64,000 nt of DNA, from NCBI GenBank assembly GCA_963772555.1, contig CAVYXQ010000011.1, positions 1-64,000 on the forward strand, in the 5' to 3' direction. The translations under genes and the position numbers were made by a program. The stretch is from Roseiarcus sp963772555 (GTDB lineage Bacteria; Pseudomonadota; Alphaproteobacteria; Rhizobiales; Beijerinckiaceae). How positions within the stretch are numbered: position 1 is the first letter of the stretch; each line of letters opens with the position of its first letter. Of the stretch, positions 1 through 8,308 are shown one piece after another. The notes under the pieces are model-generated. The model saw only the letters and a list, made by a program, of their open reading frames with translations. It had not been told where the DNA came from and did no database searches.

Positions 1-607
1 ATCGCGCAGGCACGCGTTCATAACCGCCGCATTCTCGCGCTCGGCAGGCCGATGCGGCCGATATCGCTCGAGAGCGTGACATGGACGCCCGGCAGCGCCT
101 TTTCAAAAATCTCGCCTGCCTGCGCCTCGAAATCCGTATTGACGGGGCTGAAGACCGAGGTGACCGCGACCGAACGGATGTCTTTGGCGTTGATGTCCGC
201 GGCGATCCGATGAGTTCGGCTTCTTCCAGCGGCGAAATCTCCCGGCCGTCAAATTCGTGGCCGCCATGGGCGAGATATGCGTGATTGCCGATCGCGCTCC
301 TCAGGTCTCGGGCCAATCGACCATCGGCGGCAACGATGCGGTCGCCGGCAGGCCGAGCCGTACGGCTGCGGTCTGCGCGAGGTCTCGGCGCTGCACGACC
401 GCGTTGGTGAAATGCGTCGTGCCGATCATGACGACGTCGATCGCTCCGGCTTCAGCCCGGAAGCCGCAAGCGCGGATTCATCGCCGCCACAACGCCCGAC
501 ATCACGTCGGGCGTCGTCGGCGATCTTGACCCCGGCCAGAACTTGCTTCCGTCCATCACGACTGCGTCGGTGTTGGTGCCGCCAACGTCGATGCCGATCC
601 TAATCAT
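1..607 (-). pseudogene. HyuA-type hydantoinase/oxoprolinase, N-terminal part, frameshifted and cut by window edge
   Basis: Members of this family hydrolyse hydantoins or 5-oxoproline with ATP. The reverse strand opens at an ATG (605-607) with the phosphate-binding signature MIRIGIDVGGTNTDAV and the following residues VVMDGSK. Continuing the match needs several frame changes: near 541 a base appears missing after GSK, and a TTPDVMSGVVAA stretch, a TTHFTNAVVQR stretch, a SVFSPVN stretch and GRIGLPERENAAVMNACL lie in different frames. The gene follows the ABC importer operon after a 17-bp gap, so the importer may feed it peptides or cyclic amides (inference). Either the gene is decayed or this end of the assembly is poor; the density of single-base indels favours the second. 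The C-terminal part lies outside the window. Confidence 0.6.
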
Positions 608-624
608 GCCTCACGCTCCAATGC

Positions 625-1612
625 TCAACGGGCTTCTCGCCCGGCCGCCGACCCGTCCGGCGCCAGGAGATGACAGCGGGCGAAATGGTCCGCGTCGAGC
701 CGACGGCGTCGGGAAAATCTCGCGCAGGGGGCGAACGCGTGCGGACAGCGCGTATGGAACGCGCAACCCCTCGGCTAATTGGCGGGCTCGGAATCTCGCC
801 CTCGACGATCGGCGCCTTCGGCTTCATCGCCTCCTCGGCTCGGAAATCACCGGAAGGCGGCAATCAGCGAGCGCGTATAGGGGTGCGCGGCATTTCGAAC
901 AGCTCGGACCGGCCGACCTCGACCAGCCGGCCGAGAAACAGGACGCCGACGCGACTGGCGAAATTCCGCATCAGGCTCAGGTCGTGCGAGATGAAGATAT
1001 AGGTGAGGCCAAGCGAGTGGCGGAGCTCGATCAGCAATTCGATGATCTTGGCCTGCACCGAGACGTCGAGCGCCGAGGTCGGCTCGTCGAGCACGATGAG
1101 TTGCGGCTCGGCCGCCAGGGCGCGCGCGATCGCCGACGCGCTGCTTCTGCCCGCCGGACAGCTCGTGCGGATAGCGGAGGCGAAGTCGGCGGGCAACTCC
1201 ACCAGGTCGAGCAGTCGCGCGACGCGGCGCTCGATGTCGGCCGGGGATTTGCGCGCCTCGAGCGGAACGGCGATCGACTGGCCGATCGAGCGGCGCGGAT
1301 TGAGCGACGAGCCCGGATTCTGGAAGACCATCTGGATGGCCCGGCGGCGGCGGCGCCGTGCGGCGACGCCAGATCGCTCCCCTCGAATAGGATCGCTCCC
1401 GCGCTCGGCGCCGTCAGCCCCACGATCATCCGGGCGATCGTCGATTTGCCCGAGCCGCTCTCGCCGGCGAGGCCGAAGACGTCGCCCTTGGCCAGTCAGA
1501 AGCTGACGTCGCTGACCGCTTTCACTTCGCCTCTGACGGTCCCGAGCAGCCCGCCGCGCACCGGGAACGTCTTGCCGAGTCCGAGGACCTCGAGCAGCGG
1601 CGGCTGGCTCAT
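625..1612 (-). pseudogene. Peptide ABC importer ATPase (DppF/OppF-like), multiply disrupted
   Basis: Second ATP-binding subunit of a peptide/nickel-class importer. The reading starts at ATG 1610-1612 (MSQPPLLEVLGLGKTFPV), shows the Walker A region GLAGESGSGKSTIARM, then VFQNPGSSLNPRRSIGQS, a signature LSGGQKQR (recoverable only in another frame), Walker B QLIVLDEPTSALDVSVQAK and the C-terminal oligopeptide region with its cysteine-rich RGCAFHTRCPHAFAPC segment. It is broken by an in-frame TGA at 1496-1498 and frame changes near 1355, 1187, 1140, 860 and 780, and ends at TGA 625-627. Its start overlaps the true end of the upstream ATPase gene (ATGA). Five or more lesions in 1 kb could be genuine decay or sequencing error. 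Identity of the family is certain; functionality is not. Confidence 0.7.
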
Positions 1613-1657
1613 GTCGACGCCTCCTCCAGATGCCAGCAGGCCGCGCTGTGGCCGGCC

Positions 1658-2599
1658 TCACCGGCCGCTCGTCAGGCGCGCGGTGCAGACGGAGATCGCC
1701 AGCGGGCAGCGCGGGGAGAAGCGGCAGCCTGGCGGCGGCGCGCGATAGTCGGGCAGCGACCCGTCGATCCCCTTGAAGGTAGTGTCGCCGGAGAGCTTGG
1801 GCACGCAGTCGAACAGGGCCCGCGTATAGGGATGGCTCGGGCGGGCGAAAATCTCGACCGCGGGACCGCGCTCGACGACCGACCCGGCATACATGACATA
1901 GACATAATCCGCCGCTTCGCGCACGACGCCGAGATTGTGGGTGATCATCAGGAGCGCCAGCCCGCGCTCCTCGACGAGATCGCGCAGGAGCTTGAGGATT
2001 TGCGCCTGAGTGGTGACGTCGAGCGCCGTGCCTGGCTCATCCGCGATCAGGAGCCGCGGCTCGGACAGGAGCGCCATGGCGATCAGCACGCGCTGGCGCA
2101 TGCCGCCCGAGAGCATGATCGGGTAGGACTTAGCGATGCGCTCCGGATCGGGCATCCGGACCTGGGCGAGGACCTCGTGGACCCGGTCCAGGCGTCCACG
2201 ACGATCGCGCCCACGGCCAAGGCGGCGGTCTGCATACTTGAGAATTGTCTCCATCTGGTCGCCGATGGTGAAGACGGGATTGAGCGAGGTCATCGGGTCC
2301 TGGAACACCATCGACATCGCCGTTCCGCGCAGCGCGTCCCGCTCCCTGGCCTTGAGACGCAGGAGATCGCGCCCGTCGAAGCGGATTTCGCCGCCGACGA
2401 TCCGAGCGGGCGGTTGGGCGAGAATGCCCATGATCGCCTTCATCGTCACGCTCTTGCCGCAGCCGGATTCGCCGACGAGCGCGACGTGCCGGCGTCCCGG
2501 CACGTCCAATGACACGTCGCGAAGGACATGCGAGACCCGGCCATAGGTCGAGAAATCGACGGCGAGCGAACGCACCGAGAGCAGAGGTTCGGCGCTCAT
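1658..2599 (-). CDS. Peptide ABC importer ATPase (DppD/OppD-like)
   Basis: First ATP-binding subunit of the importer, cytoplasmic. From ATG 2597-2599 it reads MSAEPLLSVRSLAVDF, with Walker A GESGCGKS near residue 40, VFQDPMTSLNPVFTIGDQ, signature LSGGMRQR, Walker B LLIADEPGTALD and the H-loop MITHNLGVV. The C-terminal oligopeptide extension has CRFSPRCPLAISVC. The open frame stops at 1658, but coding similarity carries on in another frame (GEAGHSAACWHLEEAST, TGA 1609-1611), which overlaps the next gene's start as ATGA, so a single frameshift near 1665-1675 probably shortens the tail. The start overlaps the permease stop (ATGA). The tail lesion is unlikely to abolish ATP binding. High confidence in family, none in exact substrate. 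Confidence 0.85.
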   Translation of the reverse strand: MSAEPLLSVRSLAVDFSTYGRVSHVLRDVSLDVPGRRHVALVGESGCGKSVTMKAIMGILAQPPARIVGGEIRFDGRDLLRLKARERDALRGTAMSMVFQDPMTSLNPVFTIGDQMETILKYADRRLGRGRDRRGRLDRVHEVLAQVRMPDPERIAKSYPIMLSGGMRQRVLIAMALLSEPRLLIADEPGTALDVTTQAQILKLLRDLVEERGLALLMITHNLGVVREAADYVYVMYAGSVVERGPAVEIFARPSHPYTRALFDCVPKLSGDTTFKGIDGSLPDYRAPPPGCRFSPRCPLAISVCTARLTSGR

Positions 2600-3480
2600 C
2601 TGACGCTCTCGACGTCGTAAAGATCGCGCAAGCCGTCGCCGAGCAGGTTGAAGCCGAGCGCGACGAACAGGATTGCCGCGCCCGGAAGCAGCGACTCCCA
2701 CCAGTGGTCGGGCAGAAAATCCGCGCCGTTGGCGACCATCGTCCCGAGATCGGGCGTCGGCGGCTGCACGCCGAGGCCGAGATAGGACAAAGCTGCGCCG
2801 ATCAGGATGACGAAGCCGAAGTCGAGCGATGTCTTGACCAGGATAGCCGAGGCGCAATTCGGCAGAAGCTCGTGAAAGAGGATGTGGAAGCGGCTCGCGC
2901 CGAGAATTTGCGCCGCCTCGATGAATTCCTGGCCCCTCAGCGTGCGTGTGATCGAGAAGATAAGCCTGGCGTGCCAGGTCCACCACAACGCCGCGATCGC
3001 CAGCATGGCGTGGGTGAGATTGGGCGTCAGCACCGCCGTCACCGCGAGCGCCATCACCAGCGGCGGAATCGCCAGCGCGATGTCGGTCACCCGCATGATG
3101 ACGATTTCCGCCCAGCCGCCGAAGTAGCCCGCGATAAGGCCGAGCGCTGCGCCGACCGGCACGGCGAACGCGAGCACGACGGCGGCGAGCAGGAGCGACA
3201 CGCGATAGCCGAACAGGACGCGGGTGAAGATGTCGCGCCCGACATTGTCGGTGCCGAACCAGTATTGCGCCGACGGCGGCAGATGACGGGCGCGGAAATT
3301 GACGATCGAGCCGACATGACTCGGATAGGGCGCGATCCACGGCGCAAAGACCGCCGCCAGCACGACGACAATAACGATGACTGTACCGATCACCGCGGTC
3401 GGGTTGCGACTGAAGCGATGCCAGTTCTGGTAGGCGATCGAGACCTGCGGCCCGGCGGGGACCGCCGCCAACTCGCTCAC
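2596..3480 (-). CDS. Peptide ABC importer permease (DppC/OppC-like)
   Basis: Inner-membrane permease of the importer, 294 aa, the usual length. It has an N-terminal cytoplasmic stretch ending in FSRNPTAVIG, a first membrane helix (VIVIVVVLAAVFAPWIAPY), the periplasmic loop HLPPSAQYWFGTDNVGRD typical of OppC, then five more hydrophobic segments. The ATPase-coupling EAA loop reads EAAQILGASRFHILFHELLP. The start is GTG 3478-3480, whose TGA overlaps the end of the upstream permease gene (GTGA); the stop overlaps the ATPase start (ATGA). These tight overlaps indicate one co-translated operon. The family is clear; substrate cannot be read from sequence. Confidence 0.92.
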   Translation of the reverse strand: MSELAAVPAGPQVSIAYQNWHRFSRNPTAVIGTVIVIVVVLAAVFAPWIAPYPSHVGSIVNFRARHLPPSAQYWFGTDNVGRDIFTRVLFGYRVSLLLAAVVLAFAVPVGAALGLIAGYFGGWAEIVIMRVTDIALAIPPLVMALAVTAVLTPNLTHAMLAIAALWWTWHARLIFSITRTLRGQEFIEAAQILGASRFHILFHELLPNCASAILVKTSLDFGFVILIGAALSYLGLGVQPPTPDLGTMVANGADFLPDHWWESLLPGAAILFVALGFNLLGDGLRDLYDVESVR

Positions 3481-4502
3481 GCCTGGCCTCCCCGGATCCT
3501 GACCCGCGGATCGACGAAGCCGACGAGCACGTCGATGACGAGATTGGCGCCGACGAAGAACAGCCCGGAAATCATCACGACGCCCATGACCGCGTTCAGA
3601 TCCTTCTGCAGGATGCTACGAACCCCATAGCTCGCCATGCCGGGCCAGGCGAAGACGAGTTCGACCACGAAGGCGTTGCCGAGGAGCGAAGCGAACTCGA
3701 GCCCGAGGATCGTCATCGGCGGCACGAAGGCGGGGCGCAGCATGTACTTGAAGATGCGCACGCGGTCCGGGATGCCGAAGGCCCGACCCGCCTCGATATA
3801 ATCCTGCTTGGCGACGTCGATCATCGAGGACCGGGTGATGCGGGCGATCTGGCCGACGGTGGCGGCCGAGAGCGCGAGCGACGGCAGGAGGAGATGCTTC
3901 AGGCCGTCGATGAGCGCGGCGGGATTGCCCTTGAGCAGGGCATCGACCGTGACGAGGCCGGTGATGTCGGGATGGAACGGAAAATCCGGCGAAAGACGGC
4001 CCGTCGTCGGCAGCGCATGCAGTTCGTAGCCCGCCAGCACCTGCAGCAGCAGCGCGAGCAGGAAACTCGGCGTCACCGCCCCGAGGATCGCCGCGAAGCG
4101 CACGAGATTGTCGACCCAGCCGTCCTTCTTCGCCGCCGCGACGACGCCGAGCGGCACCGCGATCAGGAAGGCGATGGCGATGGTCGCCAGCACGAGCTCG
4201 AAGGTGGCGGCGAAGGTTTCGGCGATGTCGTCATTGACCGGGCGCTTGGTCAGAAAGGAAAGCCCCAGGTCGCCGCGCGACAGCCCGACGATGAAGTGCT
4301 GGTATTGTTCGACCAGCGGCTTGTCGAGACCCATCTTGGCCTTGAGGTCGGCGACCTGCTCCTGGCTGGCGCGCGGCCCGAGCGCCAGCCGCGCCGGGTC
4401 TCCCGGCATCACCCGCGCGATGACGAAAATGACGATCGAGAGGCCGAACAGGACCAGCAGCGACCACAGCACCCGTCGGATCAGGAAATAAAGAAATTCC
4501 AA
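3477..4502 (-). CDS. Peptide ABC importer permease (DppB/OppB-like)
   Basis: Partner permease, 341 aa. It starts MEFLYFLIRRVLWSLLVLFG with the first membrane helix, followed by the family's long periplasmic stretch with MPGDPARLALGPRASQEQ, and then several membrane helices. The coupling loop is EAGRAFGIPDRVRIFKYMLR. The C-terminus ends FVDPRVRIRGGQA, as is standard for this family. I use TTG 4500-4502 as start because it gives the canonical N-terminus; an ATG 13 bases upstream is out of frame. The gene lies 76 bp downstream of the binding-protein gene and overlaps dppC-like by 4 bp. Confidence 0.9.
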   Translation of the reverse strand: MEFLYFLIRRVLWSLLVLFGLSIVIFVIARVMPGDPARLALGPRASQEQVADLKAKMGLDKPLVEQYQHFIVGLSRGDLGLSFLTKRPVNDDIAETFAATFELVLATIAIAFLIAVPLGVVAAAKKDGWVDNLVRFAAILGAVTPSFLLALLLQVLAGYELHALPTTGRLSPDFPFHPDITGLVTVDALLKGNPAALIDGLKHLLLPSLALSAATVGQIARITRSSMIDVAKQDYIEAGRAFGIPDRVRIFKYMLRPAFVPPMTILGLEFASLLGNAFVVELVFAWPGMASYGVRSILQKDLNAVMGVVMISGLFFVGANLVIDVLVGFVDPRVRIRGGQA

Positions 4503-4578
4503 CTGAATTTCTCATGAGTTCCGGCGCCTTCCGCCGCGAGGCGCAGGCGCCGTTCGGCGCCGAAGCCGGGGACAGGCG

Positions 4579-6153
4579 TCAGTCGCACGTCCACTTGTAT
4601 TTGTGGAACGCGTAGTCGAACGACTGCATCGGCACCGGCACATAGCCCGTGAGGCACTTGTCCATCGCGTGCTGGACGATCTGCGTCTCGAGGTAGGCGT
4701 CGGACTGATCGTCGATCAGCTTCTGCTGCAGCTCTTTATAGATCTTGTTCTGCTGCGCGGCGTCGCCGGTGGCGCGCGCGGCGTCGATCATCTTGTCGAC
4801 CTCGGGGCTCTTCAGCCATTCCATCGAAGCCCAGGTCCCGGCCGACTTCGAGTCATATTGCGCGTAGAACATCGAATTGGGCGAGGGGTAGGTCGGGCCG
4901 AAAAAGACCTCGGTGACGTTCGGCGTCGTCTCGACCTTGGAGGCGATCTCGGTGATCCGGTTCCAGGGTTCCGCCGACAGCGTCACCTTGAAGCCGATCT
5001 GCTGCAGATTGGACTGCATCAGGAGCCCGATCTCCTCCTCGAACTTGGTCGCCGACACGTAATCGAAGCTGAGCGGGATGTCGGTCTTGCCGGCGTAGGC
5101 GCTTTTGGCGATCTCGGCCTTCGCCGCTTCGAGGTCGAATTTCGGTTGCGGACTGTCGAGATGCGCCTCGGCGAAGGTCTTCGGCAACGGCCCTGTCAGG
5201 TCGCCGCCGGGCAGAATCGTGCCCTTGATCGTGTCGTAGTCGGTGGCGAGCGCGATCGCCTTGCGGATATGGACATCGTCGGTCGGCGCCAGTTTCGAGT
5301 TGAGCTTGAGATAGAAGGCGACCGAGGTCTCGCCCTTGACGATCTTGAACCGCGGCATCTTGGCGAGCGCATCGTAGGTGTCGGGCGACTGGTACTGGCT
5401 CGACATCGTCAGTTCGCCCGAGGCGGCCATCGAGCGTACGGTCGCTTCGTCGTTGGTGACGACGAAGCGCACCTCGTCGATCGGACCCTCTCCCCAGCCG
5501 CGGTAATAGTTGGGATCGCGCTCGATCGTCATGCCGGTGCCGCGGGTCCAGCTCTTCAGCGTGTAGGGGCCGGCGCTGGCGACGTGCGTGGCGAGATAGG
5601 TCTGGCCGTCGTCATTGCCGGCGTTCGCCTTGACCAGCTTCGAATTGACGATGCGGATCGCCGGCACGGTGGCCAGGAACGGCGAGAAGGTCTTCGCCAG
5701 ATTGAACTTGACCGTCTTGGCGTCGACCGCCTCGACGCTGCCCGGTTTCAGCACGCCGGCGAATAGGTTCGCTGGGCCCTGATTGATCCTGAGCAGCCGC
5801 TCGACCGAATAGACCACGTCCTCGGCCTGAACGGGCGAGCCGTCCTGGAACTTGGCGTCGGGGCGGATGTGAAAGGTCACGCTCGTGGCGTCGGGCGAGA
5901 CATCCCATTTTTCCGCCAGTTCGGGAACGAGGTGGCCTTTCGGGTCGACGTTGGCGAGGCCGTCGTAGAGGTTCGCCGAGGCCATGTAGTCGGTGTAGTC
6001 GGAGATTTTCGCCGGGTCGATGGCGCCGAAGATCTGCACCGTGTTGACGGTGATTGTGTGCTGGGCCGCGAGCGCCGGGGACGCGGCGAGTAGGCCAAGC
6101 CCGAGATAGAAAGATCGGCGGGCCGCCAGGATATGCGCATTGATCTCGGTCAT
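4579..6153 (-). CDS. Extracellular solute-binding protein, family 5 (peptide importer)
   Basis: Periplasmic receptor that captures the ligand for the importer, 524 aa. The N-terminus contains an arginine pair followed by a hydrophobic run (ARRSFYLGLGLLAASPALAA), a probable signal peptide cleaved after ALA. The mature protein has SBP_bac_5 hallmarks: LVPELAEKWDVSPDATSVTF, IRPDAKFQDGSPVQAEDVVY near residue 100, and PYTLKSWTRGTGMTIERDPN followed by YYRG. The C-terminus ends with FDYAFHKYKWTCD. It is the first gene of the operon, 105 bp downstream of accD. Neighbouring hydantoinase-like sequence hints at a peptide or cyclic-amide ligand, which is only an inference. Confidence 0.92.
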   Translation of the reverse strand: MTEINAHILAARRSFYLGLGLLAASPALAAQHTITVNTVQIFGAIDPAKISDYTDYMASANLYDGLANVDPKGHLVPELAEKWDVSPDATSVTFHIRPDAKFQDGSPVQAEDVVYSVERLLRINQGPANLFAGVLKPGSVEAVDAKTVKFNLAKTFSPFLATVPAIRIVNSKLVKANAGNDDGQTYLATHVASAGPYTLKSWTRGTGMTIERDPNYYRGWGEGPIDEVRFVVTNDEATVRSMAASGELTMSSQYQSPDTYDALAKMPRFKIVKGETSVAFYLKLNSKLAPTDDVHIRKAIALATDYDTIKGTILPGGDLTGPLPKTFAEAHLDSPQPKFDLEAAKAEIAKSAYAGKTDIPLSFDYVSATKFEEEIGLLMQSNLQQIGFKVTLSAEPWNRITEIASKVETTPNVTEVFFGPTYPSPNSMFYAQYDSKSAGTWASMEWLKSPEVDKMIDAARATGDAAQQNKIYKELQQKLIDDQSDAYLETQIVQHAMDKCLTGYVPVPMQSFDYAFHKYKWTCD

Positions 6154-6258
6154 CGTTTTTCTCCTCCATTGTCGCCGACGCTGCGCTGTTGCAAGAACCG
6201 CGCCGCGACCGTCGGGTTCGGCTCGCGCCTCTAACGGGCGCGTTCGGCGTTCACGCCG

Positions 6259-7128
6259 TCAACCGAGCTGCCCCTCGAGCTGGGGCGCATGCGTCAAGAG
6301 CCGGCAGAGTCGCGCCAGAGCCGGGCGCAGTTCGCGGCGGGGGACGACCATGTCCACCATACCGTGGTCGCGCAGGTATTCTGCGCGCTGGAACCCCTCC
6401 GGCAACCGTTCGCGGATCGTCTGCTCGATCACCCGCGCGCCGGCGAAGCCGATGACGGCGCCGGGCTCGGCCACATGGACGTCGCCAAGCATGGCGTAGG
6501 AAGCGGTGACCCCTCCGGTCGTCGGGTTGGTGAGAACGACGATGTAAGGCGACTTCGCTGCGCGCAGCCGCTGGACCGCAACGATGGTGCGCGGCATCTG
6601 CATGAGTGCGAACATCCCCTCCTGCATGCGGGCGCCGCCTGAAGCGGTGAAGATGATGAAGGGCGTGCGGCGTTCGACCGCCGTCTCCATTCCGGCGATG
6701 ATCGCCTCGCCCGCGGCCATGCCCAGGGTGCCGCCCTGGAAGGCGAAATCCTGCACCGCGACCGTGACGCTCTGGCCCTCGAGGTTGCCGAAGGCGAGCG
6801 TCACCGCGTCGTTCGCGCCGGTCTTGGTCCGGTTCTCCTTCAGCCGGTCGACGTAGCGCTTGACGTCACGGAACTTCAGTGGGTCCGAGACGGTCTCCGG
6901 GGTGACGATATCCTCGTGCGCGCCCCCGTCGAACAGCGCCGCGAGGCGCGCGGGGGCGTCGATCGCCATGTGGTAGCCCGAGCCGGGGACGACCATCAGG
7001 TTGGCTTCGAGATCCTTGTGGAAAACGAGCTGGCCGCTCTCCGGGCATTTGACCCACAGGTTTTCCGGCGTCTCCCGGCGAAGGAGCGACCGGATTTTCG
7101 GCGGTACGACGTTGGAGATCCAGTTCAT
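6259..7128 (-). CDS. accD: Acetyl-CoA carboxylase carboxyltransferase subunit beta
   Basis: Half of the carboxyltransferase that makes malonyl-CoA for fatty acid synthesis; 289 aa. It begins MNWISNVVPPKIRSLL and contains the crotonase-fold acyl-CoA site motifs TASGGARMQEGMFALMQM and LTNPTTGGVTASYAMLGDV, and the oxyanion region GAVIGFAGARVIEQT. The N-terminal region that forms a four-cysteine zinc ribbon in E. coli retains only Cys28 (WVKCPESGQ). That loss is usual for alphaproteobacterial AccD. The start codon overlaps the trpA stop (ATGA), giving the alphaproteobacterial trpA-accD pair. The usual next gene, folC, is absent; a peptide importer follows instead. Confidence 0.96.
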   Translation of the reverse strand: MNWISNVVPPKIRSLLRRETPENLWVKCPESGQLVFHKDLEANLMVVPGSGYHMAIDAPARLAALFDGGAHEDIVTPETVSDPLKFRDVKRYVDRLKENRTKTGANDAVTLAFGNLEGQSVTVAVQDFAFQGGTLGMAAGEAIIAGMETAVERRTPFIIFTASGGARMQEGMFALMQMPRTIVAVQRLRAAKSPYIVVLTNPTTGGVTASYAMLGDVHVAEPGAVIGFAGARVIEQTIRERLPEGFQRAEYLRDHGMVDMVVPRRELRPALARLCRLLTHAPQLEGQLG

Positions 7129-7982
7129 GCGCTCGTGCGGTCCAGGTTCGCGCGGCTCCGCCCTTGGCCGCGCTCGAGCCCGCTGGCGAGGCGACCGACG
7201 AGACGGGCGACCGCATCGACGGTCGAGGCGCTTGCCTTTCCATTGTCGAGCGAGAGCCGCACGGCCTCGACGATCGCGGAACCGACCGCGACGCCGTCAG
7301 CCGTGGCCGCAATCGCGGATGCGCTTTTTTCGTCCTTGACGCCGAAGCCAACCGCAACCGGCAACGCGGATTGACGTTTGATGCGCGCCACCGCTTGCGC
7401 CACGGCGCCGAAATCGGGCGCAGCGGCGCCTGTGACCCCGGTGATCGAGACGTAATAGAGGAATCCGGAGGTGTTGCGCAGCACCGCCGACAGGCGGACA
7501 TCATCGGTCGTCGGCGTCGCAATGCGGATAAAGGACAGGCCGCTCGCGAGCGCGGGGAGGCAGAGTTCGTCGTCCTCTTCGGGCGGACAGTCGACGACGA
7601 TCAGCCCGTCGACGCCGGCAGCGCGCGCGTCGGCGAGAAAGGCCTCGACGCCGTAGACGTAGATCGGATTGAAATAACCCATAAGCACGACCGGCGTCGC
7701 TTCGTCCCCGGCGCGGAAGGCAGTGACCATCGCGAGCGTCGCGCGCAGCGTCTGACCCGCCTTCAGCGCCCTTAAGCCCGCCGCCTGGATCGCCGGCCCG
7801 TCGGCCATCGGATCGGTGAAAGGCATTCCAAGTTCGACGATGTCTGCGCCCGCGCGAGGCAAAGCCTTGAGGATGGCGAGCGACGTCTCGGGGTCGGGGT
7901 CCCCCGCCATGACGTAGACGACGAGCGCAGCGCGGCGCTCCTCAGCCAGCCGTTCGAATCGGCGGTCGATGCGGGAAGCCAT
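7125..7982 (-). CDS. trpA: Tryptophan synthase alpha subunit
   Basis: Cleaves indole-3-glycerol phosphate to indole, which passes to TrpB in the alpha2-beta2 complex. The protein is 285 aa and a TIM barrel. The catalytic pair is present: Glu50 in VELGMPFTDP and Asp61 in PMADGPAIQ. The glycine-rich phosphate site is seen in SITGVTGAA and VGFGVKD, and VAVGSAIVEA closes the barrel. I chose ATG 7980-7982 (MASRIDRRFERL) because it matches the usual start; the open frame extends further upstream without similarity. trpB and trpF, normally just upstream in this order of bacteria, are not here, so the trp genes have been separated. Confidence 0.96.
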   Translation of the reverse strand: MASRIDRRFERLAEERRAALVVYVMAGDPDPETSLAILKALPRAGADIVELGMPFTDPMADGPAIQAAGLRALKAGQTLRATLAMVTAFRAGDEATPVVLMGYFNPIYVYGVEAFLADARAAGVDGLIVVDCPPEEDDELCLPALASGLSFIRIATPTTDDVRLSAVLRNTSGFLYYVSITGVTGAAAPDFGAVAQAVARIKRQSALPVAVGFGVKDEKSASAIAATADGVAVGSAIVEAVRLSLDNGKASASTVDAVARLVGRLASGLERGQGRSRANLDRTSA

Positions 7983-8137
7983 GGCGCGCTCGTTAGCATG
8001 CCGCGCCGGATCGGCAAAGCGCGGCGCCTCGACGTTGCTCGCCGCCGCTCGCCTGCCTCTCGACCTCCTTCGGGAAAGTCGGTATGCGGGACGAAAGGGG
8101 ATCAATCGGCGTGGCGCCGCCGCCCCGGGGAGGAAGA

Positions 8138-8308
8138 ATGAGGCTTCTGCTGTTGCTCGTTCCATGCGTGATCGCGCTTTGGGCGCCACTCTATAATACC
8201 GAGGCGCCGGCGCTGTTCGGCATGCCGTTCTTCTACTGGTTCCAGCTCGTGCTGATCCCCGCGTCCGCGCTCGCCATCTACGCCGCCGACCGGATCGGGA
8301 AGACCTGA
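8138..8308 (+). CDS. DUF3311 small membrane protein
   Basis: A 56-residue protein with two hydrophobic segments (LLLLLVPCVIALWAPL and FYWFQLVLIPASALAIY), separated by the conserved-looking YNTEAPALFGMPFFYWFQ. The ATG at 8138 has a good ribosome site (GGGGAGGAAG) just upstream. The stop is directly followed by the symporter ATG with no spacer. DUF3311 proteins are commonly found directly before sodium:solute symporter genes, where they are thought to be an accessory small subunit; the role here is inferred from that association only. Confidence 0.85.
   Translation: MRLLLLLVPCVIALWAPLYNTEAPALFGMPFFYWFQLVLIPASALAIYAADRIGKT

Noticed and set aside
6259..7128. AccD lacking its zinc-ribbon cysteines
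   Set aside because: Looks like a missing key site, but loss of these cysteines is normal in alphaproteobacterial AccD.
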